This document shows, in pieces, positions 1 through 12,480 of a stretch of DNA of 64,000 nucleotides. How positions within the stretch are numbered: position 1 is the first letter of the stretch; each line of letters begins with the position of its first letter. The notes beneath the pieces were generated by a model. It saw only the letters and a program-made list of their open reading frames with translations. It had not been told where the DNA came from and did not search any database. The position numbers and the translations under genes are program-made. The DNA is from Kingella potus (GTDB lineage Bacteria > Pseudomonadota > Gammaproteobacteria > Burkholderiales > Neisseriaceae), in NCBI RefSeq assembly GCF_900451175.1, contig NZ_UGJJ01000001.1:682001-746000 (forward strand), given 5' to 3'.

Positions 1-172
1 GAAAGCGCAAACACAGCTTTCAGACGGCCTTATATCCCGTCTTCCAATTGACGCACAAACAGCCACGACCGCACGTGCCGACGCGCCGCACCCTGCCTAA
101 ACGGCAGAGGCCGTCTGAAAAAAGATTTTTCAGACGGCCTCCCGTATGTATGTCATGCGTGATATACGCCGT
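1..172. repeat. DUS-rich left edge, downstream of pbpG
   Basis: No gene is supported here. The stretch has DUS copies at about 18-28, 108 and 130, and a degenerate copy of the A-family hairpin (about 71-100). Short reading frames here are shadows. Confidence 0.6.
108..140. terminator. Inverted DUS pair (terminator of pbpG)
   Basis: Two facing DUS copies, AGGCCGTCTGAAA and its complement, form a stem with a short AT loop 33 bases beyond the pbpG stop codon. Inverted DUS pairs are known to act as intrinsic terminators in Neisseria. Confidence 0.7.
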
Positions 173-1117
173 TTACGACGGACGCTGCGTCAGCACCCAG
201 CTTTGGATGGTACGCGCGTCGTTTACGCGCGTGGTGGTGGTGGGCGAGTTGAGCAGGACGATGGTAACGGGTTCGCTGCCGATTCTGGCTTTGACTACCA
301 TCGAGCGGCCGGATTCGCGGATATAGCCCGTTTTCTGCAATTCGATGTCCCAAGTGCCTTCGCGCACCAGGGTGTTGGAGTTTTTAAAGTTCTGCTGCCT
401 GCCCGCACTGGTGTACACCGAGCCGTAAGTAGACGTGCTGTTGCTGCGGATTTGCGGATATTTGGCGGCAGCGGCAACCATTTTGCTCAAATCGCCGGCT
501 GTGGAAACATTGCGGTAATCGAGGCCGGTCGGTTCGTAAAAGCGGCTGTCCGCCATGCCCAAACTCTGGGCTTTGGCATTCATCGCGGCAACAAATGCGT
601 CCATACCGCCCGGATAGGTGCGCCCGAGCGCGTGTGTGGCGCGGTTTTCACTCGACATCAGGCTCAGGTGCAGGAGCTCGGCGCGTGTCAGTTGCGTGCC
701 GATGGAAAGACGGCTGCCGGTGCCTTTGATGCGGTCGATTTCATCTGCGGTAATCGTGATGACTTCGTTCATGTTCAGCCGCGCATCCAGCACAACCATG
801 GCCGACATCAGCTTGGAAATCGAAGCTATCGGCATAACTCTATTCATGTTTTTCTGATACAGCACTTCACCTGTACGGTTGTTCATAATCAGGGCAGATT
901 GGGAGGAAAGCAGCGGCCCGGCAATTGCGGCCTGCGCTTCGAGCATATCGATCGGATTGTTGGCAATGAATGTCCCCAAAGGGTCTTGCTCGGTAGGAAG
1001 GTTTTGTTGCAGAAATTGGCCGAGTACGTCTATGTCGTCGGCACAAACAGGCTGGGAGAATAAAAACAGGCCGCAAAAAACAGCGGCGGCTTTCTTGTAA
1101 TATGAAATTTGAAACAT
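173..1117 (-). CDS. pbpG: D-alanyl-D-alanine endopeptidase (PBP7/8 type)
   Basis: This is a low-molecular-mass penicillin-binding protein of the S11 peptidase family, expected to cleave D-Ala-meso-DAP cross-links in peptidoglycan in the periplasm. The 314-residue product starts with a signal peptide (hydrophobic stretch 9-24, ending near VCA-DD). All three active-site motifs are visible: S99-x-x-K102, S156-E-N158 and K262-T-G264. I chose the ATG at 1117 because it gives a proper signal peptide; a longer frame to 1207 would put a charged, DUS-encoded stretch (RRPF) in front. It is transcribed away from clpX. The length fits PbpG rather than the longer DacA/DacC carboxypeptidases. Confidence 0.9.
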   Translation of the reverse strand: MFQISYYKKAAAVFCGLFLFSQPVCADDIDVLGQFLQQNLPTEQDPLGTFIANNPIDMLEAQAAIAGPLLSSQSALIMNNRTGEVLYQKNMNRVMPIASISKLMSAMVVLDARLNMNEVITITADEIDRIKGTGSRLSIGTQLTRAELLHLSLMSSENRATHALGRTYPGGMDAFVAAMNAKAQSLGMADSRFYEPTGLDYRNVSTAGDLSKMVAAAAKYPQIRSNSTSTYGSVYTSAGRQQNFKNSNTLVREGTWDIELQKTGYIRESGRSMVVKARIGSEPVTIVLLNSPTTTTRVNDARTIQSWVLTQRPS

Positions 1118-1483
1118 GGGAAAATCCGTAAAACGTCGGTTGGCAGGGTGTTTTTTGGCGAAAGGCCGTCTGAATAAACCATGCGACGCGCAAAGCGCAT
1201 TCCGCACGGCAGTAAAAATTTTTTATTCCGCTTCATTGTGTTAGCAGCAGAAATTTTGCATATTGTCGGTTAAAGTAAGGTTTTCTGTAAAGCCTGAGGG
1301 CAAATTTTTGCATGAGTTTTCATTTTCCCGCGCCGTGTTTCCGGTAGGTTTCGGGACAAGCCCGCTGAAAGGCCGTCTGAAAAACGCGGGAATACCGCAG
1401 GCCGTAGCTTCATTTGTCTGTTTCACTATATAATCGCCGCTTTTTTCAGACGGCCTGTCCGTTGCCATCATAGGGTAGAATCC
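1118..1483. other. Divergent intergenic region pbpG/clpX
   Basis: 366 bases with no gene. It holds DUS copies near 1165, 1372 and 1445. A possible clpX -10 element TATAAT lies at 1429-1434, without a convincing -35 box at the usual spacing. Confidence 0.5.
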
Positions 1484-2752
1484 ATGACTACAGAAAACCG
1501 CCACTGCTCCTTTTGCGGCAAGTCCGAACAGGAAGTAAAACACCTGATTGAAGGAGAATCCGATGCGTGCATCTGCAACGAATGCGTGGAAACCTGCGGC
1601 GTAATGCTGAATACGGACGAGCCGCCGCCTTCAAGCCCGGACAGCACGTCCGACAACAAACTCCCCTCCCCCGCAGAAATCGTAGCCAACCTCAACGATC
1701 ATGTTATCGGCCAGGAACAGGCGAAAAAGGCTCTCGCTGTGGCCGTGTACAACCATTACAAACGCCTGCGCCACCCGAAAGCCTCGGACAATGTCGAGCT
1801 GTCGAAATCCAATATTCTGCTTGTCGGCCCGACCGGATCGGGAAAAACCCTGCTGGCACAATCTTTGGCACGCAAGTTGGATGTACCGTTTGTCATGGCC
1901 GATGCCACCACGCTTACCGAAGCGGGCTATGTCGGCGAAGATGTGGAGCAGATTATTACCAAGCTCTTGGGAAAATGCGATTTCGACGTAGAAAAAGCAC
2001 AGCGCGGCATTGTTTACATTGATGAAATAGACAAGATCTCACGCAAAAGCGACAACCCTTCCATTACCCGTGACGTATCCGGCGAAGGCGTGCAGCAGGC
2101 ATTGCTGAAACTAATCGAAGGAACTGTAGCCAGCGTTCCCCCGCAAGGCGGACGCAAACACCCAAACCAGGATTTTATCCAAGTCGATACTACCAATATC
2201 CTGTTTGTCTGCGGCGGCGCATTTGCCGGTTTGGAAAAAGTGATCCGCCAACGTACTGAAAAAGGCGGTATCGGCTTTGGCGCATCGGTTCACAGCAAAG
2301 ACGAAAATGCCGACATCAGCGAATTATTTGCAATCATCGAACCCGAAGATTTAATCAAATTCGGCCTTATTCCGGAACTGATCGGCCGCCTTCCCGTTAT
2401 TGCCACATTGTCCGAATTGGATGAAGATGCCCTAGTCAATATTCTGACCGAACCCAAAAACGCTTTGGTAAAACAGTATCAGGCTCTAATCCGCATGGAA
2501 GGCGCAGAACTCGAATTTGAAGAAGCAGCCCTGCGCAGTATCGCCAAACTGGCGATGACCCGAAAAACAGGTGCGCGCGGCCTGCGCTCAATAGTCGAAC
2601 GCGCCCTGCTCGAAACAATGTACCGCCTGCCGGAACTGCCCCAAATAAAAAAAGTGGTTGTTACAGCAGAAGTAATCGAAGGAAAACGATCACCTCTACT
2701 GCTTACCGAAGACGGCAAAGAATATGCTATTGCCGCCGATTCGACCTGTTAG
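1484..2752 (+). CDS. clpX: ATP-dependent Clp protease ATP-binding subunit ClpX
   Basis: ClpX is the AAA+ unfoldase that feeds substrates to ClpP. The 422-residue protein has the N-terminal zinc-binding domain (C8-x2-C11 and C31-x2-C34), a Walker A motif GPTGSGKT at 115-122, a Walker B segment ending DEIDK near residue 185, the pore-loop context GYVG, and the C-terminal small domain. Length and order match the family. clpP is not adjacent; the gene stands alone between pbpG (divergent) and comE (convergent). The start ATG is the first in frame and precedes the conserved zinc finger directly. Confidence 0.97.
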   Translation: MTTENRHCSFCGKSEQEVKHLIEGESDACICNECVETCGVMLNTDEPPPSSPDSTSDNKLPSPAEIVANLNDHVIGQEQAKKALAVAVYNHYKRLRHPKASDNVELSKSNILLVGPTGSGKTLLAQSLARKLDVPFVMADATTLTEAGYVGEDVEQIITKLLGKCDFDVEKAQRGIVYIDEIDKISRKSDNPSITRDVSGEGVQQALLKLIEGTVASVPPQGGRKHPNQDFIQVDTTNILFVCGGAFAGLEKVIRQRTEKGGIGFGASVHSKDENADISELFAIIEPEDLIKFGLIPELIGRLPVIATLSELDEDALVNILTEPKNALVKQYQALIRMEGAELEFEEAALRSIAKLAMTRKTGARGLRSIVERALLETMYRLPELPQIKKVVVTAEVIEGKRSPLLLTEDGKEYAIAADSTC

Positions 2753-3053
2753 CAATTTCTTGCCTAAACCAACTTAGATTTAGTACAAACTCAATCATTC
2801 TACAGTTTGAGAAACTGACATACTTCCAACCGAAATTTAACCGTTTTAGCTGCAAAAAACGTGGCAACTTTGGTTTTTTGAAACCAACTTAACGGCAACA
2901 TACTTTCCTTACTTCCGATAGAGCAACTTCTTTGACGGGGTGCCGGCAGGCCGTTGTGCCGGATTACGGGGCAGGTTGGAGGCGCAGTAAAACCGGCCGG
3001 CAGTATTTGGTCTGCCGGCCGGTTTTGTCTTTACGGTATGGTGTTATGCGCTT
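2753..3053. other. Intergenic region between clpX and comE
   Basis: About 300 bases, AT-rich over the first 170, without a supported reading frame. The only recognisable element is the strong hairpin at 2989-3026. It lacks DUS, unlike most gaps in this window. Confidence 0.6.
2989..3026. terminator. Intrinsic terminator of comE (bidirectional)
   Basis: A 15-base perfect stem, AAAACCGGCCGGCAG paired with CTGCCGGCCGGTTTT around an 8-base loop, lies 28 bases after the comE stop. T-runs on both strands mean it could also stop clpX transcription. Confidence 0.85.
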
Positions 3054-3374
3054 TTACGGTTTTTTGGCGGCCGGGACGGCGGCCTGTGCCGGTTTTGCCG
3101 GTTTGGCGGCGGGAGCCGCACCAACCGTTGCCTGATCCTTCAATTTGCCCAAAATACCGTCGCCTATTCCTTTGACCTTTTTCAAATCGTCCACCGATTT
3201 GAACGCACCGTTTTCCTTACGGTAATCCACAATCGCCTGCGCCTTCGCCTGACCGATACCCGGCAGGGCCTTCAACTCCTCCGCTGTGGCCGTATTGATG
3301 TTGACTGCAGCCGAAACCAAAGCCGCTGCGGCATACGCCAAAAGACCGAACAAAGATTTTTTCAGATTCATCAC
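3054..3374 (-). CDS. comE: ComE-type competence DNA-binding protein (helix-hairpin-helix)
   Basis: The 106-residue protein has an N-terminal signal peptide (MMNLKK followed by a hydrophobic stretch to about residue 22). A ComEA-type tandem helix-hairpin-helix domain follows (NINTATAEEL, LPGIGQAKAQAI, then VKGIGDGIL), and then an Ala/Pro/Lys-rich tail (residues 86-106). ComE/ComEA binds incoming double-stranded DNA in the periplasm during transformation. In pathogenic Neisseria comE occurs in several identical copies, each downstream of an rRNA operon; the same linkage is seen here, 142 bases after the 5S gene on the same strand. The start could be either of two adjacent ATGs (3374 or 3371). 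Confidence 0.92.
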   Translation of the reverse strand: MMNLKKSLFGLLAYAAAALVSAAVNINTATAEELKALPGIGQAKAQAIVDYRKENGAFKSVDDLKKVKGIGDGILGKLKDQATVGAAPAAKPAKPAQAAVPAAKKP

Positions 3375-3482
3375 TCACCTTTCAATCAAAATAAAAAAAC
3401 GAGAGCCATCATAATCAAGAAACCCGTATCAGGCAAGCCTGTCTCACCGACCCCGGTTTGCTTCCGTCCCTGCACGCAAACA

Positions 3483-3512
3483 AAAACCCCGCCGTTAAAG
3501 GGCGGGGTTTGC
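3483..3512 (-). terminator. Intrinsic terminator after 5S rRNA
   Basis: On the minus strand AAACCCCGCCC-TTTAAC-GGCGGGGTTTTTG forms a GC-rich hairpin followed by a T-run, directly behind the 5S gene. It should end most rrn transcripts before comE. Confidence 0.85.
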
Positions 3513-3518
3513 AATAAG

Positions 3519-3633
3519 TGCCTGGCAGTGACCTACTTTCACATGGGAATCCACACTATCATCGGCGCTGGTTCGTTTCACTGTCCTGTTCGGGATGGGA
3601 AGGAGTGGGACCAAACCGCTATGGCCGCCAGAC
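3519..3633 (-). rRNA. rrf: 5S ribosomal RNA
   Basis: Read on the minus strand, the sequence begins CTGGCGGCCATAGCGG, carries the conserved GTCCCACTCC and CCGAACAGG stretches, and ends CACTGCCAGGC. Length about 115 bases. Ends are placed by base pairing of the first and last stem and may be off by a few bases. Confidence 0.93.
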
Positions 3634-3755
3634 TAAAACTGTCAAATCGGTAAAGCCGGGGTCGGAAGGCATCTGCCTGTCCAACCGCAATCAACTGTGA
3701 TGAAATATATCGGAACAAGTCCTATGTAGGCTTTGTCATCAAAGGATACAAAGTC

Positions 3756-3775
3756 CTTCAAATGATAGAGTCAAG
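3756..3775 (-). other. 23S processing stem, 3' arm
   Basis: These 20 bases are the exact reverse complement of 6647-6666 on the other side of the 23S gene. The two arms would pair in the primary transcript to form the RNase III processing stalk. Confidence 0.85.
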
Positions 3776-6646
<2,871 letters not shown>

Positions 6647-6666
6647 CTTGACTCTATCATTTGAAG
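6647..6666 (-). other. 23S processing stem, 5' arm
   Basis: This is the perfect 20-base partner of 3756-3775; together they bracket the 23S gene. Confidence 0.85.
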
Positions 6667-6902
6667 TACCTTTCTGACTTCGGTGCTTTGCCGTTGACTA
6701 ACTCGGCACCTTCAGGCCTCTACTTTGATACAGCCTACTGCTTGTTGTGTCCCGATCCTGCCTTTTGTGCTTCAGAATCGGGTCGATACAATCACCACCC
6801 AAATTTTACCGTCTGATTCTTTGATGCTTAAACCATGATTGCAACAATGATTTAAACCAAATCAAACGACTTTGTCTTTGTTTGTTGATTTCGGCTTTCC
6901 AA

Positions 6903-6914
6903 TTTGTTAAAGAT
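6903..6914 (-). promoter_or_regulatory. boxA antitermination site in the 16S-23S spacer
   Basis: On the minus strand this reads GATCTTTAACAA, close to the rrn boxA consensus TGCTCTTTAACA. It lies between tRNA-Ala and 23S, where the second boxA normally sits, and should bind NusB/NusE to keep polymerase processive. Confidence 0.75.
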
Positions 6915-6981
6915 CAATGCGTTGTTTTCGCAAATTAAAACAGTCTGTCTTTCTTTCAGACTGCTTTGATTTGGGAAATCC

Positions 6982-7057
6982 TGGTGGAGGCAAACGGGAT
7001 CGAACCGATGACCCCCTGCTTGCAAAGCAGGTGCTCTACCAACTGAGCTATGCCCCC
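6982..7057 (-). tRNA. tRNA-Ala (TGC)
   Basis: The 76-base cloverleaf starts GGGGGCATAGCTCAG, has anticodon stem-loop CTGCTTTGCAAGCAG with anticodon TGC, T-arm GGTTCGATCC, and an encoded CCA end. It lies in the rrn spacer next to tRNA-Ile, the usual bacterial arrangement. Confidence 0.97.
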
Positions 7058-7066
7058 AGTCTAGCT

Positions 7067-7143
<77 letters not shown>

Positions 7144-7160
7144 TTTGTAACGCTCTCTAC

Positions 7161-7182
7161 GATTACCGATAAGTGTGGATGC
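7161..7182 (-). other. 16S processing stem, 3' arm
   Basis: 22 bases complementary to 8837-8858 with a single G-U-type mismatch. The two arms bracket the 16S gene and should form its RNase III stalk. Confidence 0.8.
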
Positions 7183-7197
7183 ACCCGCCCCTTTCTC

Positions 7198-8742
<1,545 letters not shown>

Positions 8743-8836
8743 ATCTCTAACTTACTTAACTTCTGGTCCGCTTCAAAGAAACCGACAGGAAATATAAAAT
8801 TCCTTGTCTGTTTTTCGTCGCAGTATGGGGCCAAAC

Positions 8837-8858
8837 GCACCCACACTTATCGGTAATC
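8837..8858 (-). other. 16S processing stem, 5' arm
   Basis: Partner of 7161-7182 in the 16S leader. Confidence 0.8.
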
Positions 8859-8861
8859 ATC

Positions 8862-8873
8862 TTGTTAAAGAAC
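8862..8873 (-). promoter_or_regulatory. boxA antitermination site in the rrn leader
   Basis: On the minus strand this reads GTTCTTTAACAA, close to the boxA consensus. It lies between the rrn promoter and the 16S gene. Confidence 0.78.
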
Positions 8874-8900
8874 TGCGCCGCCGAAGCAGCAAAGACGCAC

Positions 8901-8929
8901 ACTATACCCAGACAGAAAATTTCAGTCAA
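8901..8929 (-). promoter_or_regulatory. rrn operon promoter (sigma-70 type)
   Basis: On the minus strand the -35 box TTGACT (8924-8929) and -10 box TATAGT (8901-8906) are separated by exactly 17 bases. An AT-rich stretch upstream (about 8940-9020) could serve as an UP element. The GC-rich start region GTGCGTC after the -10 box fits growth-rate control. It is the only strong promoter seen upstream of 16S. Confidence 0.88.
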
Positions 8930-9129
8930 GCGCGTTGTAGGGAAAAATCTGACGTAATTCGTCATATCAATGTTTAACAAGATTTTTATTTTTCGGATTT
9001 TTGCAAACCTTTCCGAAATACTATTAACAGGCCGTCTGAAAAACCGTCTGCCTAAGGCAGTAAAACGCATTGCGGCGGGGCTGCTACAATAGCCGTTTTA
9101 CAACCATACAGTACAAAGGCCGTCTGAAA

Positions 9130-11808
9130 ATGAGCAAATCCGCCGTTTCCCCGATGATGCAGCAATATTTGGGTATCAAAGCCGATCATCCCGACAAGCT
9201 GGTTTTTTACCGCATGGGCGATTTCTACGAAATGTTTTTCGACGATGCGGTGGAGGCGGCGAAACTTTTGGACATCACGCTGACGGCGCGCGGGCAGATG
9301 GACGGCAAACCGATAAAGATGGCGGGCGTTCCCTACCATTCTGCGGAGCAGTATTTGGCGCGGTTGGTAAAAATGGGCAAAAGCGTAGCGGTTTGCGAAC
9401 AGATTGGGGAAGTCGGGGCGGCGAAAGGGCCGGTGGAGCGTAAGGTTGTGCGGATTGTTACGCCCGGTACGCTGACGGATTCGGCTTTGCTCGAAGACAA
9501 GGAAACAAACCGTATTGCGGCGGTATGCGCCGGCAAAAGGCGGCTGGGTATCGCTTGGGCATCGCTGCAAAGCGGCGAATTCAAAGTGAAAATGACTGCG
9601 GCCGAAAGCCTTGCCGACGAGCTGGCGCGTTTGCAGGCGGCCGAAATCCTGCTGCCGGACGGGAAATCCGCGCCGGCAAACCTTCCCCGGGAAGCCAATA
9701 TCACACGCCTGAACAACTGGCAGTTTGCCGCCGACAGCGGTTTCGAGCTGCTGACGCGCTATTTCGGTTCGCAGGATTTGCGCGGGTTCGGGCTGGATGC
9801 GGAGGAACACGCGCCTGCAATCGGTGCCGCCGGCGCATTGCTGAACTATATCAAACTCACCCAGTCCGAACTGCCGCGCCATCTTGACGGGCTGTCGCTC
9901 GAATCTGAAAGCGAATATATCGGTATGGACGCGGCAACGCGGCGCAATCTCGAGATTACGCAAACCATCGGCGGCAAACAGTCGCCGACATTGTTTTCCA
10001 TCCTCGACTGCTGCGAAACGCATATGGGCAGCCGCCTTTTGGCTTTGTGGCTGCACAATCCGCTGCGCAACCGCGCCCACATCCTTGCCCGCCAGGAGGC
10101 CGTGGCCGCGCTGGCGGCGGAGGGCACGGCGGAGATTGCAGGCCGTCTGAAAAACCTGTCCGACATCGAACGCATTGCCGCCCGTATCGCCGTCGGTTCG
10201 GCGCGTCCGCGCGATTTGTCCGGCCTGCGCGACAGCCTCGACATTCTGCCGCAGATTCTGCTGCCCGAATCGCCGCTTCTGGACACGTTGAAAAACATCT
10301 TTCCCGAAGGCTTGCGGATTGCCGGCAAAATCCGTGCCGCCATTCTGCCCGAACCTGCCGTGTGGCTGCGCGACGGCGGCGTGATCAACCACGGCTATTG
10401 TGCCGAACTCGACGAATTGCGCGCCATTCAAAACCACGGCGGCGAATTCCTCCTCGCCCTCGAAGCGCGCGAGCGCGAACGCACCGGCCTGTCCACCCTC
10501 AAAGTCGAATACAACCGCGTCCACGGCTTCTATATAGAGTTGTCGAAAATACAGGCCGTCCAGGCTCCGGCCGACTACCAACGCCGCCAAACCCTCAAAA
10601 ACGCCGAACGCTTTATCACGCCCGAACTCAAAACCTTCGAAGACAAGGTGCTGGGGGCGCAGGAAGCCGCACTCGCCCTTGAAAAAAAGCTCTACGACCG
10701 GCTGATCGAAGATCTGCAAAACGACCTGCCCCTGCTGCAGCAAACCGCCAAAGCCGCCGCCGCACTCGACGTACTGACTGCCTTTGCCGCGCTGGCTGCC
10801 GAACGCAGCTACTGCCGCCCGCAGTTTGCCGATTATCCCTGCATCGACATTTCAGACGGCCGCCACCCCGTTATCGAACAACAGGTGCGCCACTTCGCCG
10901 CCAACCACACCCGTCTCGACGACAAACACCGCCTCATGCTCCTTACCGGCCCCAACATGGGCGGAAAATCCACCTATATGCGGCAAACCGCCCTCATCGT
11001 CCTGATGGCGCATACCGGCAGCTTCGTTCCCGCCGCATCCGCCCTCATCGGCCCCACCGACCGCATTTTCACCCGCATCGGCGCATCCGACGACCTGGCC
11101 GCCAACCGCTCCACCTTTATGGTGGAAATGAGCGAAACCGCATACATCCTCCGCCACGCTACGCCCCAGTCCCTTGTATTGATGGACGAAGTAGGACGCG
11201 GCACCTCCACCTTCGACGGCCTCGCCCTTGCCCAAGCCGTTGCCGCCCATCTTGCACAGAAAAACCGCTCCTTCTCCCTCTTTGCCACCCACTATTTCGA
11301 ACTCACCGCCCTGCCCGAAACCCTGCCCGCCGCCTTCAATATGCACCTGTCTGCGCTGGAAGAAGGACACGACATCGTCTTCCTCCACCGCGTCGAACCG
11401 GGCCCCACCGGCAAAAGCTACGGCATTGCCGTTGCCAAACTCGCCGGCCTGCCTGCCCGCGCCCTCAAATCCGCGCAAAAATATCTGGAACAACTGGAAG
11501 CCCAAGCCGCCGCCCACCGACCGCAACTCGACATCTTCGCCCTTCTGCCCGAAGAGAGGCCGTCTGAAAATACGGATGGGGCTTATTGCGGCGGAGAAAA
11601 CGGTGAAACCCCGTTTTCAGACGGCCTCGAAGACGCAGAATCATCTGAAAACGGGATGCCAAACAGCAAACACACCGGACACAACACAGCATCCGCCCTG
11701 CTGCAAACCCTCGACAGCCTCAACCCCGACACCCTCAGCCCGCGCCAGGCCCTCGACGCACTGTACCGGCTCAAAGAGCTGGCCGATGCAGGCAAAGAGG
11801 CCGTCTGA
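9130..11808 (+). CDS. mutS: DNA mismatch repair protein MutS
   Basis: MutS recognises mismatches and starts repair with MutL. The 892-residue product has the mismatch-binding motif GDFYEMF near residue 33, core and lever domains, Walker A GPNMGGKS (607-614), Walker B with LMDEVGRGTSTFDG near 683-696, and the C-terminal dimerisation helix. Start 9130 is preferred over the upstream in-frame ATG at 9070 because MSKSAVSPMMQQYL matches the family N-terminus. A DUS ends at the base before this ATG, and no clear Shine-Dalgarno is present. Residues about 809-837, in the linker before the C-terminal helix, include two inverted DUS copies translated as RPSEN and SDGL. The last residues E-A-V and the stop come from a third DUS. 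Confidence 0.96.
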   Translation: MSKSAVSPMMQQYLGIKADHPDKLVFYRMGDFYEMFFDDAVEAAKLLDITLTARGQMDGKPIKMAGVPYHSAEQYLARLVKMGKSVAVCEQIGEVGAAKGPVERKVVRIVTPGTLTDSALLEDKETNRIAAVCAGKRRLGIAWASLQSGEFKVKMTAAESLADELARLQAAEILLPDGKSAPANLPREANITRLNNWQFAADSGFELLTRYFGSQDLRGFGLDAEEHAPAIGAAGALLNYIKLTQSELPRHLDGLSLESESEYIGMDAATRRNLEITQTIGGKQSPTLFSILDCCETHMGSRLLALWLHNPLRNRAHILARQEAVAALAAEGTAEIAGRLKNLSDIERIAARIAVGSARPRDLSGLRDSLDILPQILLPESPLLDTLKNIFPEGLRIAGKIRAAILPEPAVWLRDGGVINHGYCAELDELRAIQNHGGEFLLALEARERERTGLSTLKVEYNRVHGFYIELSKIQAVQAPADYQRRQTLKNAERFITPELKTFEDKVLGAQEAALALEKKLYDRLIEDLQNDLPLLQQTAKAAAALDVLTAFAALAAERSYCRPQFADYPCIDISDGRHPVIEQQVRHFAANHTRLDDKHRLMLLTGPNMGGKSTYMRQTALIVLMAHTGSFVPAASALIGPTDRIFTRIGASDDLAANRSTFMVEMSETAYILRHATPQSLVLMDEVGRGTSTFDGLALAQAVAAHLAQKNRSFSLFATHYFELTALPETLPAAFNMHLSALEEGHDIVFLHRVEPGPTGKSYGIAVAKLAGLPARALKSAQKYLEQLEAQAAAHRPQLDIFALLPEERPSENTDGAYCGGENGETPFSDGLEDAESSENGMPNSKHTGHNTASALLQTLDSLNPDTLSPRQALDALYRLKELADAGKEAV

Positions 11809-11838
11809 AAAATCAAAATCCCGTTTTTCAGACGGCCT
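11798..11838. terminator. Inverted DUS pair after mutS
   Basis: Facing DUS copies form a stem; the left copy also encodes the last codons and the stop of mutS. Confidence 0.7.
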
Positions 11839-11920
11839 CTGCCGTTTAAGGTAGGGTGTGCCGCCAAAGCGGCGCACGCGGTTACTGCGGTTTGCCCGAC
11901 GGCTGGGAATGCGGAAAAAA

Positions 11921-11978
11921 TGCCGTCTGAAAATACGGATTCGGTGCGTCCGATATTCCGTTTGCACTTTTCAGACGG
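11921..11978. repeat. C-family DUS-bounded stem-loop, copy C1
   Basis: Left DUS (here the AT-form ATGCCGTCTGAAA), inner ACGGATTCGG...TCCGATATTCCGT palindrome, then an inverted DUS truncated after TCAGACGG. Confidence 0.7.
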
Positions 11979-12263
11979 TTTTTTACTGCGGCTGCGTACG
12001 CGTGCATCGCTGCACGGCACACCCTGCCTGTCATACAAACGGCAGACGGATGTTTTATCTAATCCGCTGTCAATACTGAGGCCGTCTGAAAACAATATTT
12101 TCAGACGGCCTTTTGGTTTTTCAAACCCACATTTCCACCCTGACGAAACTTCCCAAACGTTTCAGCCAAACCGCAACCCGCCATGTCCGTTTTCAGACGG
12201 CCTCTGCCGTTTAGGTAGGGTGTGCCGCCAAAGCGGCGCACGCGGCTCCCTCTGCAATGCGAC

Positions 12264-12325
12264 AGGCCGTCTGAAAAACGCAAACGGAATATCGGACGCA
12301 CCGAATCCGTGTTTTCAGACGGCCT
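12264..12325. repeat. C-family DUS-bounded stem-loop, copy C2
   Basis: Inverted relative to C1 and nearly identical to it internally; DUS at both ends. Confidence 0.72.
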
Positions 12326-12480
12326 TTGCGGTATCGGATATTGTTAAAAACGCGTGCGCCTCTTTGGCGACACACCCTACTTGTGCAGACAGCGGGATAT
12401 GTTTTTATTTGCTTTGCCATCAATACAAAGGCCGTCTGAAAATCTGTTTGAGACTTTCAGACGGCCTTTCCGCCGACGGT

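Larger units (their letters stand above)
11809..12480. repeat. Repeat tract between mutS and mltA
   Basis: No gene is supported. A-family hairpins lie at 11851-11880, 11999-12027 (degenerate, inverted), 12215-12244 and 12351-12380 (inverted); C-family elements at 11921-11978 and 12264-12325; and an inverted DUS pair at 12079-12111. The stretch 11822-11881 recurs almost unchanged at 12188-12246, pointing to local duplication. Confidence 0.75.

Noticed and set aside
9052..10743. 563-residue open frame antisense to mutS
   Set aside because: Shadow frame without recognisable motifs; its start lies inside mutS.
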